From NCBI GenBank assembly GCA_944392985.1, contig CALXYL010000008.1, forward strand, positions 1 to 64,000: DNA of 64,000 nt. Reading direction: 5' to 3'. Source of the stretch: an uncultured Spirochaetaceae bacterium. Lineage in GTDB: Bacteria > Spirochaetota > Spirochaetia > Sphaerochaetales > Sphaerochaetaceae. Positions 60,715 through 64,000 of this stretch are shown here, one piece after another; position 1 is the first letter of the stretch; every line of letters begins with the position of its first letter. A program made the translations under genes and the position numbers. Under the pieces are notes generated by a model. The model saw only the letters and a list, made by a program, of their open reading frames with translations. It did not search any database and was not told the DNA's origin.

Positions 60715-61381
60715 GCTCCTCTTTGAAGGGCCTGATACGCTTGTCTACTGGAAGGAGAGCGGCATCCCAACGGTGCCGCTCAAGACGACGATTGACGGGC
60801 GTACACTGCTTTCGATAGCTGCTGCGTATCATCCTGAGGTTGTATGCTGCCATGGGGAGAATGCCTGGGAGGGCGGAGTGATCCACCGTCTCGACAACCT
60901 TACCAAGGGGCTTGTTCTCATCGCGCGCAGCCAGAAGGCATATGATGCGCTGATGCAGCAGCAGAAGAAGGATATGATCCAGAAGGAGTATATCGCTTCT
61001 GTAACCTCAGAGCGTCTTGTCGATGATGGCTTTGAGCCTTTCCCCTTCCTTGATCCATTTGATGGCAGTTCGATCATCACATCGGCTTTCCGCTCGTTCG
61101 GTCCAGGCGGCAGGAGCGTGCGTCCGATTACCGGCAGCCATAGGAATTCAAGTGGAAGGATCTATTCAACAATGGTGGAGCCGGAGGATGAGAGCACGCT
61201 GCGATGCACGATCACAAGGGGATTCCGCCATCAGATACGTGCTCACCTGGCATGGGCGGGATACCCGATCAGAGGGGATGTCCAGTATGGAGGGATCCCC
61301 TCCGATGACTTCGGGCTTGAAGCTGTTTCCATCAGCTATATCGAGCCCTGTTCAGGACGCAGGCTGACGATAACCGCCTAG
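60704..61381 (+). CDS. RluA-family pseudouridine synthase
   Basis: The 225-residue enzyme converts uridine to pseudouridine in rRNA or tRNA. The catalytic aspartate lies in VIHRLDNLTKGLVLIA near residue 65. Later motifs include TRGFRHQIRAHLAWAGYPI and GDVQYGG. There is no S4 domain. The start is GTG 60704 within the previous gene. The exact target position cannot be read from sequence. Confidence 0.92.
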   Translation: MTTKLLFEGPDTLVYWKESGIPTVPLKTTIDGRTLLSIAAAYHPEVVCCHGENAWEGGVIHRLDNLTKGLVLIARSQKAYDALMQQQKKDMIQKEYIASVTSERLVDDGFEPFPFLDPFDGSSIITSAFRSFGPGGRSVRPITGSHRNSSGRIYSTMVEPEDESTLRCTITRGFRHQIRAHLAWAGYPIRGDVQYGGIPSDDFGLEAVSISYIEPCSGRRLTITA

Positions 61382-62235
61382 CGTTCCACTGAGAAGACGA
61401 CCGTTCTGTTGCGGTAGATGATGACTCTGTGCTCCAGATGTGCCTTCACGGCGCTTGCAAGCACTCTCTTCTCACAGTCCTTGCCGACTTCCTTCAGCCC
61501 TTCCGGTGTCAGCTCGTGGTTCACGCGGATCGTGTCCTGCTCGATTATAGGCCCCTGATCGAGATCCTCTGACGCGTAATGCGCTGTGGCTCCGATCATC
61601 TTGACGCCTCTCTCATATGCCCGGCGATAGGGATTCGCTCCCTGGAACGCAGGAAGGAACGCATGGTGGATGTTTATGATGCGGCCCTGCCATTCATCGG
61701 TGAACGAAGGGGACAGTATCTGCATATAGCGTGCAAGCACCACCAGGTCTATATCAAAGCGCCGGAGTATGTCCTTCACTTTCTCTTCCTGCTTTTCCTT
61801 GCCTTCGGACATTGGGAAGCAGTAGAAGGGGATCCTGAACTGGTCTGCGACACCCTCAAGATCCGGGTGGTTTGATATGATGAGAGGGATATCCGCATCA
61901 AGCTCGCCTTCGAGATGGCGGGAAAGGAGATCGAAGAGGCAGTGGCTCGCCTTCGAGACCAGTATCGCCATCCGGGTGCGGTAGTCCGACCAGTGGCAGG
62001 ACCATTCAAGCCCAAGCTCTGAGGCCAATGCGGCAAATTCCTCCTCAAGCGCCCTGCGCGATGTCTGCATATCATCGGTATCGAGCTCGATACGCATGAA
62101 GAACCGCTTCTCGAAGCTGTCCGTGTGCTGCTGGCATCTGAGGATGTTGTAGCCGCGCCCGTAGAAGAATCCAGTGACATTCGCAAGTATTCCCTTGCTG
62201 TCCGGTGACTGTATCAGGAATATTGCCTTCCTCAA
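61378..62235 (-). CDS. purU: Formyltetrahydrofolate deformylase
   Basis: The 285-residue enzyme releases formate from 10-formyl-THF. An N-terminal ACT domain (FLIQSPDSKGILANVTGFF) precedes a formyltransferase-like domain with the catalytic NIHHAFLPAFQGANPYRRA and GATAHYASEDLDQGPII. It is the last gene of the xseA-xseB-purU unit, each pair overlapping by 4 bases. Confidence 0.95.
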   Translation of the reverse strand: MRKAIFLIQSPDSKGILANVTGFFYGRGYNILRCQQHTDSFEKRFFMRIELDTDDMQTSRRALEEEFAALASELGLEWSCHWSDYRTRMAILVSKASHCLFDLLSRHLEGELDADIPLIISNHPDLEGVADQFRIPFYCFPMSEGKEKQEEKVKDILRRFDIDLVVLARYMQILSPSFTDEWQGRIINIHHAFLPAFQGANPYRRAYERGVKMIGATAHYASEDLDQGPIIEQDTIRVNHELTPEGLKEVGKDCEKRVLASAVKAHLEHRVIIYRNRTVVFSVER

Positions 62236-62456
62236 TTCCCTTCCTCCTCATCCATCTCTTCGGTAGAGAGTTCTGCTTCATCCTCTGAAGTGACACGCTC
62301 AACCTTCCTCTGTATCTCCTTGAGGGTCTTGGACAGCTTCTTTCCAAGCGTGACAGCTTCCTCGTAGAGCTTGATTGCCTCCTCAAGCCCGGTGCTGTCA
62401 TCCTTGAGACGTTCCGTGATCTCCTCCATCCTCTTCAGATCGCTTTCAAAGCTCAT
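62232..62456 (-). CDS. xseB: Exodeoxyribonuclease VII small subunit
   Basis: The 74-residue subunit has the typical helical pattern: FESDLKRMEEITERLKD, then LEEAIKLYEEAVTLGKKL, and an acidic tail. Several copies bind each XseA. It overlaps xseA and purU by 4 bases each. Confidence 0.93.
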   Translation of the reverse strand: MSFESDLKRMEEITERLKDDSTGLEEAIKLYEEAVTLGKKLSKTLKEIQRKVERVTSEDEAELSTEEMDEEEGN

Positions 62457-63847
62457 GCGTCCTCCTTGACTGTGGACATTATGCAGCCGTCCACAAGATA
62501 AGTCCTTATGATCTCTCCGGGTGCGGCATCGCCCCGTTTCCTTATTATCGTGCCATCCTCTTTCCTCGTCACCGAGTATCCGCGGGAGAGGATGGAGAGC
62601 GGGGAGAGTGCTTCCACCTCCCGCTGCATCAGGCGGAGCCTGCTTTCACTATCCTTCAGCATCTCCTTCATGGCATGCGAGCTTTCCGCTTTGAGCGAAG
62701 CAACTGATGAAAGTTCGGCTTCCCTGCGGGATATGATGATCCGCTCATCCTCTTCCATCATTTCCTCCAGAATGGAAAGCGTTTTCCCGACCCTTTCCAT
62801 CATGGCCCTTTCCGCTTCATCCTCAGAGAACGCAAGACGTGCCTCTGCGCTGTGCCTCCGCAGCAGAAGGAGGCGCGCGGCATCTCTGGTTGATGGGATC
62901 CCAAGCCATGCTGCCCTGATCCTGCCATGTATCGACTCTGTGCGGTGAAGGCAGAGGGTGAGACGTGAAGAGAGGTCTGCCGTCCTTCTCCTCATCAGGG
63001 AATCAATGGCGAAGAGAGCCTTGTCCAGACGCTCTGTCCGGCGGAATATCCTCTCTGTCACAAGCTCGGCAGCCGCTGATGGAGTGGGGGCTCTCACGTC
63101 AGCAGCATAGTCGGATATCGGCCAGTCGATCTCATGTCCCACCGCCGATACGATGGGGATATCAGAATCATGGATGGCCTCGATCACTTCCGGTTCAGAG
63201 AAGCAGGAAAGGTCCTCAGCGCTTCCTCCTCCGCGACCGACGATGAGCACATCGCAGGCTGAGAAGAGATTTGCCTGCCTGATCCGCATTGCGATGCTTT
63301 CCGCAGCTCCTTCTCCCTGTACCGTGGCTGGAAAGAGAATGATGTCCAGGGAGGGGGCTCTTCTTTTGGTTATGTTGAGTATATCCCTGATGGCCGCCCC
63401 GGATGCGCTTGTCACCACCCCCAGCTTCCTGATCTCCTCGGGCAGCGCTTTCTTCCTGTCCTCATCGAAATAGCCCATTGAGCGGTAGTACGCCTTCCTC
63501 TTCTCTATGATCTCCAGGAGCTCGCCGTTTCCCTTCTTCCTCATTTCCCTGATGATGAAGGAAAGGCGTCCGTTCCGCTCATAGTAGGAGAGTGATCCTT
63601 TCGCGATAACAAGGTCCCCGTTTTCAGGAATTATCATTGAGCTCTGTGCTGAACGGAATACGGCGGCATCGATGGCGGCGCCGCTGTCCTTGAGCGTGAA
63701 GTACCAGTGCCCTGAGGAAGCAGGACGGAAGCCGGAAATCTCTCCTTCGATCTCCATGTCATAGAACATCTGCTCAATCGTGTCATGAATGAGCTTGTTC
63801 GCCTCCGTTACCGTGAATGTCCTGCCGAAGAGATCATATGAATGCAT
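62453..63847 (-). CDS. xseA: Exodeoxyribonuclease VII large subunit
   Basis: The 464-residue nuclease degrades single-stranded DNA from both ends. It has the N-terminal OB fold (IEGEISGFRPASSGHWYFTLKD), the catalytic core (VTSASGAAIRDILN, IVGRGGGSAEDL, AVGHEIDWPISDYAADVRAPTPSAAAEL) and a long coiled coil. The ATG 63847 has a purine-rich GAGGAAGG site upstream. Confidence 0.95.
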   Translation of the reverse strand: MHSYDLFGRTFTVTEANKLIHDTIEQMFYDMEIEGEISGFRPASSGHWYFTLKDSGAAIDAAVFRSAQSSMIIPENGDLVIAKGSLSYYERNGRLSFIIREMRKKGNGELLEIIEKRKAYYRSMGYFDEDRKKALPEEIRKLGVVTSASGAAIRDILNITKRRAPSLDIILFPATVQGEGAAESIAMRIRQANLFSACDVLIVGRGGGSAEDLSCFSEPEVIEAIHDSDIPIVSAVGHEIDWPISDYAADVRAPTPSAAAELVTERIFRRTERLDKALFAIDSLMRRRTADLSSRLTLCLHRTESIHGRIRAAWLGIPSTRDAARLLLLRRHSAEARLAFSEDEAERAMMERVGKTLSILEEMMEEDERIIISRREAELSSVASLKAESSHAMKEMLKDSESRLRLMQREVEALSPLSILSRGYSVTRKEDGTIIRKRGDAAPGEIIRTYLVDGCIMSTVKEDA

Positions 63848-63943
63848 CGCCTGTCCTTCCTCTCCTTATGCATCTGGCGCCAATATGATTATTGCATCCA
63901 ATGCGCAATGAAAGGAATAGGCCTGTGTGCATGCTCAATCGTC

Positions 63944-63970
63944 AAAAAAAGAAGCCGTCTTGACGACGGC
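63944..63970 (-). terminator. Terminator of a leftward gene outside the window
   Basis: On the minus strand GCCGTC (63970-63965) and GACGGC (63959-63954) form a hairpin followed by a TTCTTTTTTT tract (about 63953-63944). It ends a leftward transcript that enters from beyond position 64000. Confidence 0.75.
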
Positions 63971-64000
63971 CTCTGACGGGAAGCGATTTCTCACTCCTCT

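Overview
The window looks like chromosome of a host-associated spirochaete, most like the Sphaerochaeta/Treponema branch. I infer this from gene content and remembered resemblance (compact RpoZ, minimal SufBC pair, TM2 and BspA-type surface proteins, AmmeMemoRadiSam-B-like protein beside NFACT and FolC). No search was run. Most genes are moderately GC-rich and tightly packed, often with 4-base stop/start overlaps. About 37.1-41.7 kb is clearly AT-richer and looks like an acquired or relaxed island. I saw no rRNA, ordinary tRNA, CRISPR array or insertion sequence.

Layout. 0-3.2 kb: a TetR-type repressor running off the left edge with a perfect palindromic operator, a DUF998 membrane protein, an AbrB / ATC-hydrolase-like / unknown operon, then a gene-free stretch. 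3.3-11.5 kb: carbamate kinase, a DUF4105 (Lnb-like) membrane protein, recO-recJ-23S rRNA methyltransferase, and Ktr/Trk potassium uptake. 11.6-17.8 kb: L-rhamnose mutarotase, kinase and aldolase, two cytidylate-kinase-like paralogues, a flavodiiron protein, MntP and a YhcH-type protein. 17.8-29.6 kb: a multi-domain FKBP isomerase, a deaminase / MtnA-like / MTAP-like operon, lipid acyltransferase, GltS, AEC transporter, a small zinc-ribbon protein, yicC, cmk, rpoZ, miaA. 29.5-37.1 kb: leftward folC-NFACT-MEMO-membrane pseudokinase operon, then a Zn/Cd efflux ATPase with a separate metal-binding protein and divergent ArsR regulator. 37.1-41.7 kb: AT-rich island with small membrane proteins, lipoproteins and an LRR protein. 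41.7-48.1 kb: complete pstSCAB-phoU-phoBR phosphate regulon. 48.1-64 kb: acyl-CoA ligase, YhbY, UPF0303, AraC regulator with GH36 alpha-galactosidase and sugar kinase, an SmsCB-type iron-sulfur system, an SRP-like RNA with tRNA-like ends, the UPF0237/UPF0210 pair, Bcp, a Bax-inhibitor-like protein, a pseudouridine synthase, purU-xseB-xseA.

Two signals stand out. First, at 56556-56637 (minus) there is an RNA whose centre carries the SRP domain IV core while its outer arms form a tRNA-like acceptor stem, T-arm and encoded ACCA. Second, about ten genes without a Shine-Dalgarno sequence have a -10 promoter element 6-9 bases before the start codon, most often exactly 6. This suggests that leaderless mRNAs are common here. 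All functional assignments come from motif recognition by eye.
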